A stretch of DNA of 64,000 bases from Kribbella pratensis (GCF_004366075.1 NZ_SODU01000002.1:186001-250000); one strand, 5' to 3'. Positions 1 through 9,729 are shown, counted from the first letter of the stretch. Numbers and translations are program-made. Notes: generated from the letters alone by a model not told the origin.

Positions 1-483
1 CTCGAGCGCCCGGTCGAGCGCGTGCGCGCCGCCGGCCTGGAAGGCCATCACGAACGCCTGACCGCTGGTGTGCTGAACGGCGTTGGCGAGCTCGAAGATC
101 CGCTTGTGCAGCCGCTCGAGAATCTCCAGGGCGACCCCGGTCCGCCCGTCGATCCCGGCCCGGCGCCAGTCCGCGAGGCCCTGCTGCGCCGCGGTCAGCA
201 GCTCGTCCAGACCCTCCTCGACGACCCGCGGGTACGAGACGTCCATCGCGATCCCGTACGGCGACTGCTCGGTGACGACGGTGCCGCGCGATCCGGGGAT
301 CTCGAGCGCGTACGTCGTACCCAGATGAGCCTCGAAGGCCGCCTTACCGTCGGCCGCCGCAGTCTCGCCGTACACCCGGGGGCTCGGTGACTCCGGGAAC
401 GCGGAGTGGTAGCCGCGGTCGTGGATCGCCTTCAGCGCACCGTTGAGGCGCTCGCGGTGGGAGGAGAGCAGGTCGGTGGTCAT
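1..483 (-). CDS. paaN: Phenylacetate degradation protein PaaN (5' part of gene, cut by window edge)
   Basis: Translating the minus strand from the ATG at 483 gives an open 161-residue N-terminus that runs off the left edge. It carries the stretch [20 protein letters not shown], followed by [16 protein letters not shown] recognise this as the start of actinobacterial PaaN, an aldehyde-dehydrogenase-fold protein of the phenylacetyl-CoA pathway. The catalytic part lies outside the window. It diverges from paaI with about 70 bp between starts, so the two probably share a control region. The pathway role is known for the family and is supported here by the paaI, thiolase and paaK neighbours. Confidence 0.85.
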   Translation of the reverse strand, partial: MTTDLLSSHRERLNGALKAIHDRGYHSAFPESPSPRVYGETAAADGKAAFEAHLGTTYALEIPGSRGTVVTEQSPYGIAMDVSYPRVVEEGLDELLTAAQQGLADWRRAGIDGRTGVALEILERLHKRIFELANAVQHTSGQAFVMAFQAGGAHALDRALE

Positions 484-554
484 GAGGGCGATGTTACAGT
501 CGTTGACGCGATTCGTACTAGGGTGTCACAAGCCTCTTCTCGATTGGGCAACGG
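484..554. promoter_or_regulatory. Divergent paaN / paaI control region
   Basis: These 71 bp separate the paaN start (minus) from the paaI start (plus) and must hold both promoters. A TTGACG hexamer at 503-508 is a possible -35 for paaI, but no convincing -10 lies at the right distance. No strong palindrome is visible. The call rests on the gene layout. Confidence 0.4.
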
Positions 555-971
555 ATGGACGACTTGGCGGCCCGCGTGGCGGCGGCGATGTGGGCGGAGG
601 ACACCGCCAGCGCCGGGCTGGGAATGCAGCTGGTGGCGGTCGGCGAGGGTACGGCGCGACTCGAGATGCCGGTGCGCGAGGACATGGTCAACGGGCACGG
701 GATCGCGCATGGTGGATTCGTGTTCTGTCTGGCCGACTCGGCATTCGCGTTCGCCTGCAACTCGCGCAACCAGGTGACGGTCGCGCAGGCCTGCGACATC
801 GTGTTCGTCGCCCCGGCGCGGCGTGGCGATCTGCTGGTCGCCGAGGCCCGGGAGCGGACGTCGTACGGCCGGAACGCGATCTACGACATCACGGTCACCC
901 GCGACGACGAGGTGATCGCCGAGTTCCGCGGCCGCCAACTGTCCGGAACCATCGTTACGGAGGAATCATGA
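555..971 (+). CDS. paaI: PaaI hotdog-fold acyl-CoA thioesterase
   Basis: A 138-residue single hotdog domain. It has the family signature [19 protein letters not shown] near residues 52-70, including the conserved Asp and Asn. PaaI hydrolyses ring-hydroxylated or stalled phenylacetyl-CoA derivatives, rescuing CoA during phenylacetate breakdown in the cytoplasm. The length is normal for the family. The stop overlaps the thiolase ATG (TCATGA), so translation is probably coupled. First gene of the rightward paaI-thiolase-paaK operon. Confidence 0.9.
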   Translation: MDDLAARVAAAMWAEDTASAGLGMQLVAVGEGTARLEMPVREDMVNGHGIAHGGFVFCLADSAFAFACNSRNQVTVAQACDIVFVAPARRGDLLVAEARERTSYGRNAIYDITVTRDDEVIAEFRGRQLSGTIVTEES

Positions 972-2170
972 CTCGCGAGGCGTTTCTGGTCGATGGTGTC
1001 CGCACCCCGATCGGGCGGTACGGCGGTGCGCTCGCCCTGGTCCGTCCGGACGACCTCGCCGCACACGCGATCTCGTCGCTGCTGAACCGGACCGCGCTGG
1101 ACCCGGCCCGGATCGACGACGTGATCCTCGGTTGCGCGAACCAGGCCGGCGAGGACAACCGGAACGTCGCGCGGATGGCGGTGCTGCTCGCCGGTCTGCC
1201 GGACTCGGTCCCGGGGACGACCATCAACCGGCTCTGCGGATCGGGCCTGGACGCGGTCGCGTACGCCGCCCGATCAATCATTGCCGGGGACAACGACATC
1301 GTGGTGGCCGGTGGCGCCGAGTCGATGTCGCGGGCGCCGTTCGTGATGCCGAAGGCAACGACCGCGTTCTCCCGGCAGGCGGAGGTCTTCGACACCACGA
1401 TCGGGTGGCGGTTCGTCAATCCGGTGCTGAAGGAGCAGTACGGGATCGACTCGATGCCGGAGACGGCCGAGAACGTCGCCGCGGAGTTCTCGATCTCTCG
1501 CGAGGATCAGGACCTGTTCGCGTTGCGCTCGCAGCAGCGGGCCGCCAAGGCGCAGGCCAACGGACGACTTTCCGAAGAGATCGTTGCGGTCGACGTACCG
1601 GGTAAGCGCGGGGCGGTGACTGTCGTTGATGCTGACGAGCACCCGCGTGAGACCTCGCTCGAAGCGCTTGCCGGCTTGAAGACTCCGTTCCGATCGCCTG
1701 GGACGGTGACGGCGGGGAACGCGTCGGGGGTGAACGACGGGGCGGCGGCCTTGCTCGTGATGAGCGGTGAGGCTGTGGAGCAGTACGGCGTGACACCGTT
1801 GGCCCGGGTCGTGGGGACGGCCGCTGCCGGCGTACCGCCTCGGATCATGGGGATCGGACCGGCGCCCGCGACGCGGAAGCTGCTCGACCGCACCGGGGTC
1901 GCGTTGTCCGACATCGACGTGATCGAGTTGAACGAGGCATTCGCGTCCCAGTCGCTCGCCGTACTGCGAGAGCTCGGCCTGCCCGACGACGCCGAGCACG
2001 TCAACCCGAACGGCGGCGCCATCGCCCTCGGCCACCCGCTGGGGATGTCCGGCGCCCGCCTCGCGCTCACCGCCGCCCTGGAGCTCCGCCACCGCGACGC
2101 CCGGTACGCGCTGGCCACCATGTGCATCGGCGTCGGCCAGGGCATCGCGACCCTGCTCGCCCGTCCCTAG
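968..2170 (+). CDS. paaJ: Beta-ketoadipyl-CoA-type thiolase (acetyl-CoA acyltransferase)
   Basis: A 400-residue thiolase. It has the nucleophilic Cys90 in [12 protein letters not shown], the base His356 in [10 protein letters not shown], and the second active-site Cys386 in [16 protein letters not shown] and [12 protein letters not shown] are also present. In phenylacetate catabolism this enzyme cleaves 3-oxoadipyl-CoA to succinyl-CoA and acetyl-CoA; placement between paaI and paaK supports that substrate, although thiolase specificity cannot be read from sequence alone. The ATG at 968 overlaps the paaI stop. An in-frame extension upstream exists but would cover paaI and is rejected. Confidence 0.88.
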   Translation: MTREAFLVDGVRTPIGRYGGALALVRPDDLAAHAISSLLNRTALDPARIDDVILGCANQAGEDNRNVARMAVLLAGLPDSVPGTTINRLCGSGLDAVAYAARSIIAGDNDIVVAGGAESMSRAPFVMPKATTAFSRQAEVFDTTIGWRFVNPVLKEQYGIDSMPETAENVAAEFSISREDQDLFALRSQQRAAKAQANGRLSEEIVAVDVPGKRGAVTVVDADEHPRETSLEALAGLKTPFRSPGTVTAGNASGVNDGAAALLVMSGEAVEQYGVTPLARVVGTAAAGVPPRIMGIGPAPATRKLLDRTGVALSDIDVIELNEAFASQSLAVLRELGLPDDAEHVNPNGGAIALGHPLGMSGARLALTAALELRHRDARYALATMCIGVGQGIATLLARP

Positions 2171-2179
2171 GGAGTCCTT

Positions 2180-3475
2180 ATGCTCGGTGACGCCTGTCCT
2201 TCGGAGTTGCGTGATGCCGGCGAGCAGTTGTCGGTCGACGAACTGCGGGCCCGGCAGCTGTCGTTGCTGCAGGCAACCGTACGGCGGGCCTACGAGAACG
2301 TCCCGCACTACCGGGCGGCGCTGGACGCGGTCGGGTTCAAGCCCGGCGACCTTGCCGATCTGAGCGATCTGAGCCGGTTGCCGTTCACGGCGAAGAAGGA
2401 TCTGCGCGACAACTACCCGTTCGGGATGTTCGCGGTACCCAGGACTGAAGTCGTGCGTGTGCATGCTTCGTCCGGGACCACCGGCCGGCCGACGGTGGTC
2501 GGGTATACGCGGCGGGATCTCGACAACTGGGCGGACCTGATGGCGCGATCGATCCGCGCGGCCGGCGGGCGCGCGGGCGACGTCTGCCATGTCGCCTACG
2601 GGTACGGCCTGTTCACCGGCGGACTCGGTGCGCACTACGGGGCCGAGCGGCTCGGGTGCACCGTCGTACCGGTCTCCGGCGGGATGACCGAACGCCAGGT
2701 GGACCTGATCCGCGACTTCGGCGCCCGCATCATCATGGTCACGCCGTCGTACTTCCTCGCGATCGTCGACGAGATGGAGGCCCGCGGCCTCGATCCGCGG
2801 GACACGTCGCTGCGGATCGGGATCTTCGGCGCCGAACCGTGGACCGAGCAGATGCGCACCGAGGTCGAGGAACGCACCGGCATCCATGCCGTCGACATCT
2901 ACGGACTGTCCGAGGTGATGGGACCCGGCGTCGCGCAGGAGTGCGTGGAGACGAAGGACGGCCTGCACATCTGGGAGGACCATTTCTACCCGGAGATCAT
3001 TGATCCGGTCACCGGCGACGTACTTCCCGACGGCTCCGAAGGCGAACTGGTCTTCACCACGCTGACCAAGGAAGCCTTCCCGGTACTGCGCTACCGCACC
3101 AGGGATCTGACCCGGTTGCTGCCGGGAACGGCCCGCCCCGGCCTGCGCCGCATGGAGAAGATCACCGGCCGCACCGACGACATGATGATCGTCCGCGGCG
3201 TCAACGTCTTCCCCACCCAGATCGAAGAACAGATCCTCCTGGTCGAAGGCCTCACCCCGCACTACCTCTGCGTCCTCACCCGCCCCCACCGCCTCGACGA
3301 ACTGACAGTCCAGGTCGAAGCCGCCCCCGACCTGGCGGACCGCACAGCCGCGGCCACCACGTTGTCCCGCCGCATCAAGGACCGGGTAGGCGTCACCGCC
3401 ACCGTCGAGGTCCTCGACCCCCACGCCCTGGAACGCTCCCTCGGCAAGGCCAAACGCATCAAGGACAACCGCTAA
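2180..3475 (+). CDS. paaK: Phenylacetate-CoA ligase PaaK
   Basis: A 431-residue adenylate-forming enzyme that makes phenylacetyl-CoA from phenylacetate, ATP and CoA, the entry step of the pathway. Visible motifs are the P-loop-like HASSGTTGRPTVVGYT, the core YGLSEVMGPGVAQEC, the hinge Asp motif YRTRDLTRLL, and GRTDDMMIVRGVNVFP in the C-terminal domain. The length matches PaaK (about 430). It starts 9 bp after the thiolase stop with a GGAG-like site. Last gene of the operon; an inverted repeat follows. Confidence 0.93.
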   Translation: MLGDACPSELRDAGEQLSVDELRARQLSLLQATVRRAYENVPHYRAALDAVGFKPGDLADLSDLSRLPFTAKKDLRDNYPFGMFAVPRTEVVRVHASSGTTGRPTVVGYTRRDLDNWADLMARSIRAAGGRAGDVCHVAYGYGLFTGGLGAHYGAERLGCTVVPVSGGMTERQVDLIRDFGARIIMVTPSYFLAIVDEMEARGLDPRDTSLRIGIFGAEPWTEQMRTEVEERTGIHAVDIYGLSEVMGPGVAQECVETKDGLHIWEDHFYPEIIDPVTGDVLPDGSEGELVFTTLTKEAFPVLRYRTRDLTRLLPGTARPGLRRMEKITGRTDDMMIVRGVNVFPTQIEEQILLVEGLTPHYLCVLTRPHRLDELTVQVEAAPDLADRTAAATTLSRRIKDRVGVTATVEVLDPHALERSLGKAKRIKDNR

Positions 3476-3476
3476 C

Positions 3477-3558
3477 GACAGGAGGTAGTCGCCTGCTGCG
3501 CCCGCGCCGCCGCCCGGCTGAGGCGGGAGCGATCGAGCGGGGCCGACTACTTCCTGTC
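3477..3558. terminator. Long inverted repeat between convergent paaK and DUF433 gene
   Basis: Arms GACAGGAGGTAGTCG (3477-3491) and CGACTACTTCCTGTC (3544-3558) pair 14 of 15. The 52-bp interior can form a second stem (CCCG/CGGG type). The repeat fills the gap between two convergent genes, so bidirectional termination is the simplest role. There is no T-tract, which is common in actinobacteria. Confidence 0.55.
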
Positions 3559-3564
3559 CTTAGC

Positions 3565-4248
3565 TCAGAGCAGGGGCTCCGCTTGGGATTCCAGGGTGCG
3601 GGTTTTGTGGAAGGCGGGTGGGCGGATGTGCGGGCGGACCAGGGCTTCGACCTCGAAGTCCTCGAGGTTGAACTTGGTGGCGATTTCTCGGTAGGGCGCG
3701 CCCGTGCGGACCTGCGCGATGACGTCTTCGACCTGGACGTTGTCGACCATCGGACGGCCGTAGGAGCGTTCGGGGTTCACGATCACGTCGATGTCGTGGT
3801 AGATCACCAGCCGCAGCGTTGCGGCGTACCCGTCGTCGGACCAGCCGATCGCGGCCGAGCCGCGGCGCAGGACGCCGGGGAAGCCGCCCTGGCTGTCGCG
3901 GATCCGTTCCCAGCCCTGTTCCCGGCCCTCGGCGGCGATCTCGACCAGCAGGTCGCGGCCGTCGTGCGCGAGTCCCGACCAGGCCAGCGGATAGCGGCGA
4001 CCGGCCCTCGATCGTAAGGCGATGGCGGCCTCGCCGATTGCGTGTAAGGACAGCCCGGTACGACGCAGGTGACGGAGCATGTGTGTCTCGACGAGGCCGG
4101 CGAACGTGATCGTCGGCTCGCCGCGGCCCCCGCTGCTCGCCTCCAGCGCTCCCGACCGCAACCAGTCCCCGAGCGTCGTAGCCGGCAGCCCAAGATGCAG
4201 CGCGGCCTCAGCACGCGTGTACAAGGGCAGGTCGAACCGTGGATCCAC
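3565..4248 (-). CDS. HTH / DUF433 domain protein (antitoxin-like DNA-binding)
   Basis: A 227-residue protein. An N-terminal MerR-like helix-turn-helix lies at about residues 11-60 (RAEAALHLGLPATTLGDWLR). A C-terminal DUF433 module lies at about 160-210 (ERSYGRPMVDNVQVEDVIAQ). DUF433 proteins are often antitoxins or regulators of VapBC-like systems, but no toxin gene sits next to this one. The GTG start at 4248 has a good GAGAGGTG site. Function is unknown; DNA binding is inferred from the HTH. Confidence 0.65.
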   Translation of the reverse strand: MDPRFDLPLYTRAEAALHLGLPATTLGDWLRSGALEASSGGRGEPTITFAGLVETHMLRHLRRTGLSLHAIGEAAIALRSRAGRRYPLAWSGLAHDGRDLLVEIAAEGREQGWERIRDSQGGFPGVLRRGSAAIGWSDDGYAATLRLVIYHDIDVIVNPERSYGRPMVDNVQVEDVIAQVRTGAPYREIATKFNLEDFEVEALVRPHIRPPAFHKTRTLESQAEPLL

Positions 4249-4324
4249 GTCTCACCTCTCAGCGAAGGCGGTCGCCGACCAAACGAGCATGCCACCCCAC
4301 CAGCCCACCAGGGACTCGAGGGCG

Positions 4325-4337
4325 GTAACCCGGTTAC
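4325..4337. promoter_or_regulatory. Palindrome upstream of TetR gene, candidate operator
   Basis: GTAACCCGGTTAC is a perfect 6-bp-arm palindrome around a central C. It lies 63 bp before the chosen TetR start, in the gap shared with the DUF433 gene. Size and placement suit a TetR-family autoregulatory operator. No binding evidence. Confidence 0.4.
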
Positions 4338-4399
4338 ACGCGGGCCGAGGGGTGGATAGGATGTCCGGGATCTGGCACGGGGTAGCGACAAGAGGTGTG

Positions 4400-5026
4400 A
4401 TGAGGGAACCCTCCGTACGCCGTTATTCCGGGCGGTCAGTCGAGGAGTGGAAGGCCGCGCGCCGGGAACGGCTACTGGCTGCCGCGCTCGAACTCTTCGG
4501 GACCGAAGGCTATCCGGCGACATCCGTGGAACGCCTGTGCACACAGGCGAAAGTGTCCACGCGGCACTTCTACCACGAGTTCCAGAACAAGGAAGCGGTG
4601 CTCCTCGCGGTGCACGCGCAGGTGATCGAGCTGGCGGTCGGGACCACCGGGGACGCGCTCCGCCGGACCGCCGACCGGCCGGTGCGGGAGCGGATCGCCG
4701 CGGCGGTCGACTCGTACCTGCGCACCATCATGGCCGACCTCCGGCGGGCCCGGATCTCGTTCGTCGAGGTGGTCGGCACCAGCCCGGCGGTCGAGGAGCA
4801 GCGGATCGCGTTCCGGGAGCTGCTGATCCGCAACGTCCAGGCCCTCGGCGACTCCGCGGTCGAGCGCGGTGAGATCAAGCGCAAGGACTTCCGGTTCCTC
4901 GCGCTGGCGTTCTTCGGCGCGGTGAACACCGTCGTCTACGACTGGATGCTCGCCGACCCCCGCCCACCGGAGCAGAACGTCCAGCAGTCCCTCCGCGACC
5001 TCGCCGTCCAACTGATCACGGCTTAG
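4400..5026 (+). CDS. TetR-family transcriptional regulator
   Basis: A 208-residue protein. The N-terminal TetR HTH is at about residues 18-62 (RERLLAAALELFGTEGYPATSVERLCTQAKVSTRHFYHEFQNKEAV), followed by a helical ligand-binding domain. The ATG at 4400 was chosen because AGAGG lies just before it. An in-frame ATG at 4361 is possible, and longer in-frame extensions run into non-coding-like sequence. It may regulate itself through the GTAACC-C-GGTTAC palindrome. Being about 1 kb from paaK it could be a PaaR-like regulator, but nothing in the sequence proves this. Confidence 0.82.
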   Translation: MREPSVRRYSGRSVEEWKAARRERLLAAALELFGTEGYPATSVERLCTQAKVSTRHFYHEFQNKEAVLLAVHAQVIELAVGTTGDALRRTADRPVRERIAAAVDSYLRTIMADLRRARISFVEVVGTSPAVEEQRIAFRELLIRNVQALGDSAVERGEIKRKDFRFLALAFFGAVNTVVYDWMLADPRPPEQNVQQSLRDLAVQLITA

Positions 5027-5045
5027 TCAGTGGTATAGCGCGTCG

Positions 5046-8000
5046 TTAGTCCGTGGTGTAGCGCTTTCGGAGTTCGGCGACGGCGTCGGCGCGAGTCAGG
5101 GCCGCGCCTTCGCCGTACGCCGTCTCGTAGGTTTCGTTGCCCAGGGCATCGCGCAGCCGGTCGACGAGGCGCTGTACGTCGGCGTCCGGGATCGCCCGCG
5201 TGCCCTTGATCGCGGCGGCGAGACCGAGCGTCCGGGCGGCCGCCGACAGCTCGGCGGTGTTGGTGCCGGCGGCCAGCACGAGCGCGTCCGTCGACGCCTC
5301 GACGACGGCTGCCGCGACCGGCATGTCCTCGGTGCTGAGCGCCAGGCCGACCGCTTCCCGGCCGCGCCGCTGCGCTTCCTCGACGTCGCCGGCGGACGCA
5401 TAGATCCGGCTCAGCTGCGAGAGGACCATCGACTGTCCATGCGGCGCCACGCGCTCCGCCGCGAGATCGAGCCTCGAGTAGGCCAGCTCCGCAAGCTCCT
5501 TGGCCTCGTCGAAGTTGCCGGCGCGATGCGCCAGTCGCGCCAGTCCGATGTACGCCATCGTCTGGCCGCCCTGGGACCCGGTCTCCTCGGACAGCCGGAT
5601 AGCACGCTCCAGATCGGCGCGGGCGCCCTCGTGGTCACCGAGCTCGATGCGGCTCATCGCGCTGCCGCCGAGCAGTTGCGCGACGCCGTCCGTCGTACCG
5701 AGCTCCTCGACCAGCCGGAGTGCCTCGAGCAGTGACTCCAGGGCTTTGTCGTGCTCCGCGTGACTGGCCTGGTAGCCGGCGAGTCCGCGCAGCGCCATCG
5801 ACGAACCGAAGCGGTCGCCGAGCTCGCGGAAGCCGTCGAGCGCGATCGTCAGGGTGGCCGCCATCTCGTCGACCTCGCCTTCGTTCTCGCGGAACATGGC
5901 GCTCGTCATCAGGCCCATGTTCCGGATCCAGGGATCCGGGTGCCGGGCCGCGGCCTCGAGCTCGGCGAAGCAGGCCGCCTTGTCCCGCCGGATCGCCGCC
6001 CACATCGCATTGGTGAACAGGCCGATCCCGGAGTCGACGAGGATCCGGTGCCGCCGGGTCATCCAGCGGACCGTGGCGAGTCCACGGATCATCTGCTGGA
6101 ACGACGTTGACGGTTCCCGCTCGGTGGACATCCGGCCGAGCGCGAGCAGGTACAGCGCCTCGGCCTTGTCCAGCGGAACGCTCTTGCCCGGTACCGCGAG
6201 GGCGGCCTGCATCCAGCTCACCGCTTCGGCCGGGCGGCCGCTCATCGTCCAGTACTCCCCCAGGACGGCGACCATCTGGACGGCGACTCGCGCCGACCCG
6301 ACGTCGATCGCCGTCCGGAGCGCGTCGATCAGGTTCTCGTTGTCGGCGGTCAGCCGGGCGATCCACTCGATCTGCTCACCGGTCCGCAGCTTCGGCCGCG
6401 CCCTGCGCAGCATGCGGCTGAAGTACATGGTGTGCGCGTGCCTGAACCGCTCGTACTCACCCGAGGCCTTCAGCTGTTCGGCGCCGTACGCACGGACCGT
6501 CTCCAGCATCCGGTAGCGCACGGACCTCTCGTCGGCCGCCGCTTCGACGAGTGACTTGTCCACAAGGGATGCGAGTACGCCGAGCACGGACTCGGCGGGG
6601 ATGCTCTCGTCGCTGCAGATCTGCTCGGCCGCATCGAGTGTTGCGCCGCCTGAGAACAGCGAGAGTCGCCGAGCGACGGCCTGCTCGTCCGGGTCCAGCA
6701 GGTCCCAGCTCCACTCCACGACCGCTCGCAGCGTCTGGTGGCGCGGCAGTGCGGTCCGGGAACCGCTCGTGAGCAGCCGGAACCGGTCCGCGAGCCGGTC
6801 CACGATCTGCGGCGGGTTGAGCGCCCGCAGCCGAGCTGCCGCGAGCTCGATCGCCAGGGGCATCCCGTCGAGTCGCCTGCAGATCTCGGCGACCGCCTCC
6901 CGGTTGGCGTCGGTGAGCTGGAAGTCAGGACGTACGGCACGGGCGCGGTCGACGAACAGCTGCATCGCCGGGTACTCGTCGGTGATCGAGTCCTCTGGGG
7001 GAAGGCCGAGCGGACCGACTGGATGCAGATGCTCACCGGGGATGCTCAGCGGCTCGCGGCTGGTGGTCAGGACCCGGAGTCGCGGGCACGACGCCAGCAG
7101 GGAGTCGACCATGCCGGCGACCTCTTGGACGAGGTGCTCGCAGTTGTCGAGGACGAGCAGGATCCGGCGGTCGCCGATGACCTCGACAAGTCGCAGGGTC
7201 GCGGCCCGGCTCGTCGGAACGTGTTTCGGCCCGAAGGGTGTCGACGGCAGGTCGACGTACTCGCTGGCGCCGAGCGTAGACAGGACAGCAGGCGCCACAT
7301 CGGCTGCGTCACCGAGTGGTGCGAGCTCTACGAACCAGATGCCGTCGCCGGACTGGCCTACGAGCGTCCTACCGGTCTCCGTGGCCAGTCTGGTCTTGCC
7401 GGCACCACCTGGTCCGACCATGGTCACCAGACGGGTCCCGTTGCTCAGCAGACGCGTCAGCTCCGCCACGTCTTCGCGGCGACCGACAAAGCTCGTCATC
7501 GGCGCGCGCAGGTTGCTGCGGGGCGGTGCTGGCGCTGGCACGGTGGTTGTCTTCGCAGTCGGGTCTACTGCGTCACCACGCAGTACCGAGACATGCAGGT
7601 CGCGCAGGCGGGTGCCGGGGTCGGCTCCTAGCTCGTCAGCCAGTGTGGTCCGGATACGTTCGTACGCCGCCAACGCTTCCGCCTGGCGGCCGTCGGCGTA
7701 CAGGGAGCGGATGAGGAGCTCGTGCACGCGCTCACGGAGCGGGTGGGTAACGGCGAGCTGCTCGAGGTCGGTGATCAGGTCGCGGGCGTGACCGCAGCTG
7801 ACGGCTGCCTCGGCCTGGTCCTCTGCGGCGCCGAGGCGCAGCTCGGCCAGCCGGTCCGCCTCGACCGCGGCGAACGGGAGGTCGCGCAGGTCGGTGAGAG
7901 CGTCGCCGCGCCACAGCTTCTCGGCCTGGGTGAGGAGCGTGTGCGCCTGCTCCGGGTCGGACGTGAGGAGCGCACGCCCCCGCCGTACCAGCTCTTCGAA

Positions 8001-8303
8001 CTGGAGGGCGTCGACGCAGTCCGGGCCGATCGTCAGCGTGTAGCCCGCCGGACCGGACTGGACGGAGATGCTCGACTCGGTGGCCGGCAGACTTGCCCGC
8101 AGCCGGGACACGAGCGACTGCAGAGCGTTCGCACTCGGGGCTTCACTTCCCCACAACCCGTCGACCAGGGTCTCGACGCTGACCGGCCTGCCCGCGCTCA
8201 ACGCCAGGCGCGCGAGCAACCCGCGCAGGCGGACGCCGCGGATGTCGAGCGGAGTCCCATCGGCCGCCCACATCGCGAGAGGCCCAAGCACCGCTATGCG
8301 CAC
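5046..8303 (-). CDS. Large SARP-type regulator: BTAD + NB-ARC ATPase + TPR
   Basis: About 1085 residues from the GTG at 8303. An N-terminal winged helix (RIAVLGPLAMWAADGTPLDI, residues 2-95) is followed by a bacterial transcriptional activator domain (about 96-245, ending LGADPGTRLRDLH). Next comes an NB-ARC/AAA-like ATPase with Walker A GPGGAGKTR and ILLVLDNCEHL as Walker B. The last 400 residues are TPR-like helical repeats. The AfsR family activates secondary metabolism, but no biosynthetic cluster is next to it here, so the target is unknown. Upstream in-frame codons to 8420 run into the divergent hydrolase gene and look unlike protein. Confidence 0.85.
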   Translation of the reverse strand: MRIAVLGPLAMWAADGTPLDIRGVRLRGLLARLALSAGRPVSVETLVDGLWGSEAPSANALQSLVSRLRASLPATESSISVQSGPAGYTLTIGPDCVDALQFEELVRRGRALLTSDPEQAHTLLTQAEKLWRGDALTDLRDLPFAAVEADRLAELRLGAAEDQAEAAVSCGHARDLITDLEQLAVTHPLRERVHELLIRSLYADGRQAEALAAYERIRTTLADELGADPGTRLRDLHVSVLRGDAVDPTAKTTTVPAPAPPRSNLRAPMTSFVGRREDVAELTRLLSNGTRLVTMVGPGGAGKTRLATETGRTLVGQSGDGIWFVELAPLGDAADVAPAVLSTLGASEYVDLPSTPFGPKHVPTSRAATLRLVEVIGDRRILLVLDNCEHLVQEVAGMVDSLLASCPRLRVLTTSREPLSIPGEHLHPVGPLGLPPEDSITDEYPAMQLFVDRARAVRPDFQLTDANREAVAEICRRLDGMPLAIELAAARLRALNPPQIVDRLADRFRLLTSGSRTALPRHQTLRAVVEWSWDLLDPDEQAVARRLSLFSGGATLDAAEQICSDESIPAESVLGVLASLVDKSLVEAAADERSVRYRMLETVRAYGAEQLKASGEYERFRHAHTMYFSRMLRRARPKLRTGEQIEWIARLTADNENLIDALRTAIDVGSARVAVQMVAVLGEYWTMSGRPAEAVSWMQAALAVPGKSVPLDKAEALYLLALGRMSTEREPSTSFQQMIRGLATVRWMTRRHRILVDSGIGLFTNAMWAAIRRDKAACFAELEAAARHPDPWIRNMGLMTSAMFRENEGEVDEMAATLTIALDGFRELGDRFGSSMALRGLAGYQASHAEHDKALESLLEALRLVEELGTTDGVAQLLGGSAMSRIELGDHEGARADLERAIRLSEETGSQGGQTMAYIGLARLAHRAGNFDEAKELAELAYSRLDLAAERVAPHGQSMVLSQLSRIYASAGDVEEAQRRGREAVGLALSTEDMPVAAAVVEASTDALVLAAGTNTAELSAAARTLGLAAAIKGTRAIPDADVQRLVDRLRDALGNETYETAYGEGAALTRADAVAELRKRYTTD

Positions 8304-8376
8304 CCCACCAGCCTCGCACATCCGCCCGACCAAACACCCGTGCCTTTTGTCATTCCGGAGCTTAAGGTCGGGAGCC

Positions 8377-9729
8377 GTGACTGAAATCGCCGCGCAGACA
8401 CAGGTCGCGCTCTCTCGCATCGTCGCCGAACGTCAATCCAAGGGCCGGGTTCCCGGGGTGGTGGGCGCCGTCGCCCGCGCCGGGTCGCTCGTCTGGTCGA
8501 CCGGGGTCGGGTCCGCCGACCTGGACAATCCCGGCGTACCGCCGACCGCGGACTCGCAGTTCCTGATCGCGTCGCAGAGCAAGACGCTGACCGCGGTCAC
8601 GATCATGGCGTTGCGTGACGAGGGCAAGCTCAGCCTCGACGACCCGATCGAGAAGCTGATCGGTGACAGCAAGCACGAGGGCATCACCGTCCGGCAGATG
8701 CTCAGCCACGCCAGCGGGATGCAGCGCGAGCCGGTCGGTGACGTGTGGGACCTGATGAAGTTCCCGTCCCGCGAGGAGCTGGTGCCGGGCTGGAACGCCG
8801 CCGAGCGGATCGGCAAACCGCACCACCGTTTCCACTACTCGAACCTGGTGTTCTCACTGCTCGGCGAGATCGTCGCGCGGATCGACGGGCGGTCCTGGTA
8901 CGACGCGGTGAAGGCGCGGATCCTGGACCCGCTCGAGATGCGCCGTACGACGGTCGGGATGGACGGCGGCCCCGCGCAGACCGGGTACTACGTGCCGCCG
9001 TGGTCCGACGTACCGGTGCGGGAGCCGCTGCTCGACATCGGCGCGATGGACGCGTGCGGTGGGCTCGCGTCGACCGCGGAGGACCTGGCGAAGTGGGCGA
9101 TGTTCATTGCGAACCCGGTCGACGAGGTGCTGTCGAAGGACACGCTGGACGAGATGTGCCAGGTGCAGATCATGGCCGACGTGGACCGTTGGCAGCTCGC
9201 GTTCGGGCTCGGGTTCATGCTGCTGCGCCGCGGCGACCGGCTGTTCGTCGGCCACGACGGCGGTATGCCCGGCCACATCACGTCGACCTTCGTCGACCGC
9301 TCGTCCGGTACGGCGGGGATCGCGCTGTTCGGCGCCACGTCGTCGCCGGCGCCCAGCGCGCTGGCCACCGACCTGATCATCAAGGTCCTCGAGGACGACC
9401 CGCTCCCGCCGGAGCCCTGGGTTCCGGGCACAGAGGTCCCCGCCGAACTCGCCGGCGTCCTCGGCACCTGGTTCACCGAAGGCTCGCCGTTCGTGTTCTC
9501 GGTGAAGAACGGCGTACTCGAGGCCAAGTCCCCGGCCGCCGCCGAGTACCAGTCCCCCGCGGTCTTCGAACGCCTCTCCGAAGACACCTACCGCACCGTC
9601 TCCGGCCGCGAAACCGGCGAACTCCTCCGCATCACCCGCGACCCCTCCGGCACCCCCGCAAAGTTGCACTGGGCAACCTACCTCTGCACCCGCCAACCCC
9701 TGGCCTTCGCCGACATCATTCCGCGCTAG
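8377..9729 (+). CDS. Serine beta-lactamase-like hydrolase (class C / DD-peptidase fold)
   Basis: A 450-residue protein with the three active-site elements of the PF00144 family: SxxK in IASQSKTLTAV, YxN in HYSNLVFSLLG, and HDGG in VGHDGGMPGH replacing KTG. A C-terminal beta-barrel-like extension follows (about 345-450). No signal peptide is evident, so it is probably cytoplasmic. Members are esterases, D-aminopeptidases or carboxypeptidases; true beta-lactamase activity should not be assumed. GTG at 8377 has GGAG 2-5 bp before it. It diverges from the SARP gene with 73 bp between starts. Confidence 0.82.
   Translation: MTEIAAQTQVALSRIVAERQSKGRVPGVVGAVARAGSLVWSTGVGSADLDNPGVPPTADSQFLIASQSKTLTAVTIMALRDEGKLSLDDPIEKLIGDSKHEGITVRQMLSHASGMQREPVGDVWDLMKFPSREELVPGWNAAERIGKPHHRFHYSNLVFSLLGEIVARIDGRSWYDAVKARILDPLEMRRTTVGMDGGPAQTGYYVPPWSDVPVREPLLDIGAMDACGGLASTAEDLAKWAMFIANPVDEVLSKDTLDEMCQVQIMADVDRWQLAFGLGFMLLRRGDRLFVGHDGGMPGHITSTFVDRSSGTAGIALFGATSSPAPSALATDLIIKVLEDDPLPPEPWVPGTEVPAELAGVLGTWFTEGSPFVFSVKNGVLEAKSPAAAEYQSPAVFERLSEDTYRTVSGRETGELLRITRDPSGTPAKLHWATYLCTRQPLAFADIIPR

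Noticed and set aside
1274..3424. Open frame of 716 codons antisense to the thiolase and paaK genes
   Set aside because: Shadow of GC-rich codons; composition is Arg/Gly/Val/Asp-rich without motifs, while the plus strand encodes complete enzymes.
5046..8303. Pathway-specific activator marking a secondary-metabolite cluster
   Set aside because: No biosynthetic enzymes (PKS, NRPS, terpene) lie on either side.
8377..9729. Antibiotic-resistance beta-lactamase
   Set aside because: HDGG replaces KTG and there is no signal peptide, so a cytoplasmic esterase/peptidase is more likely.
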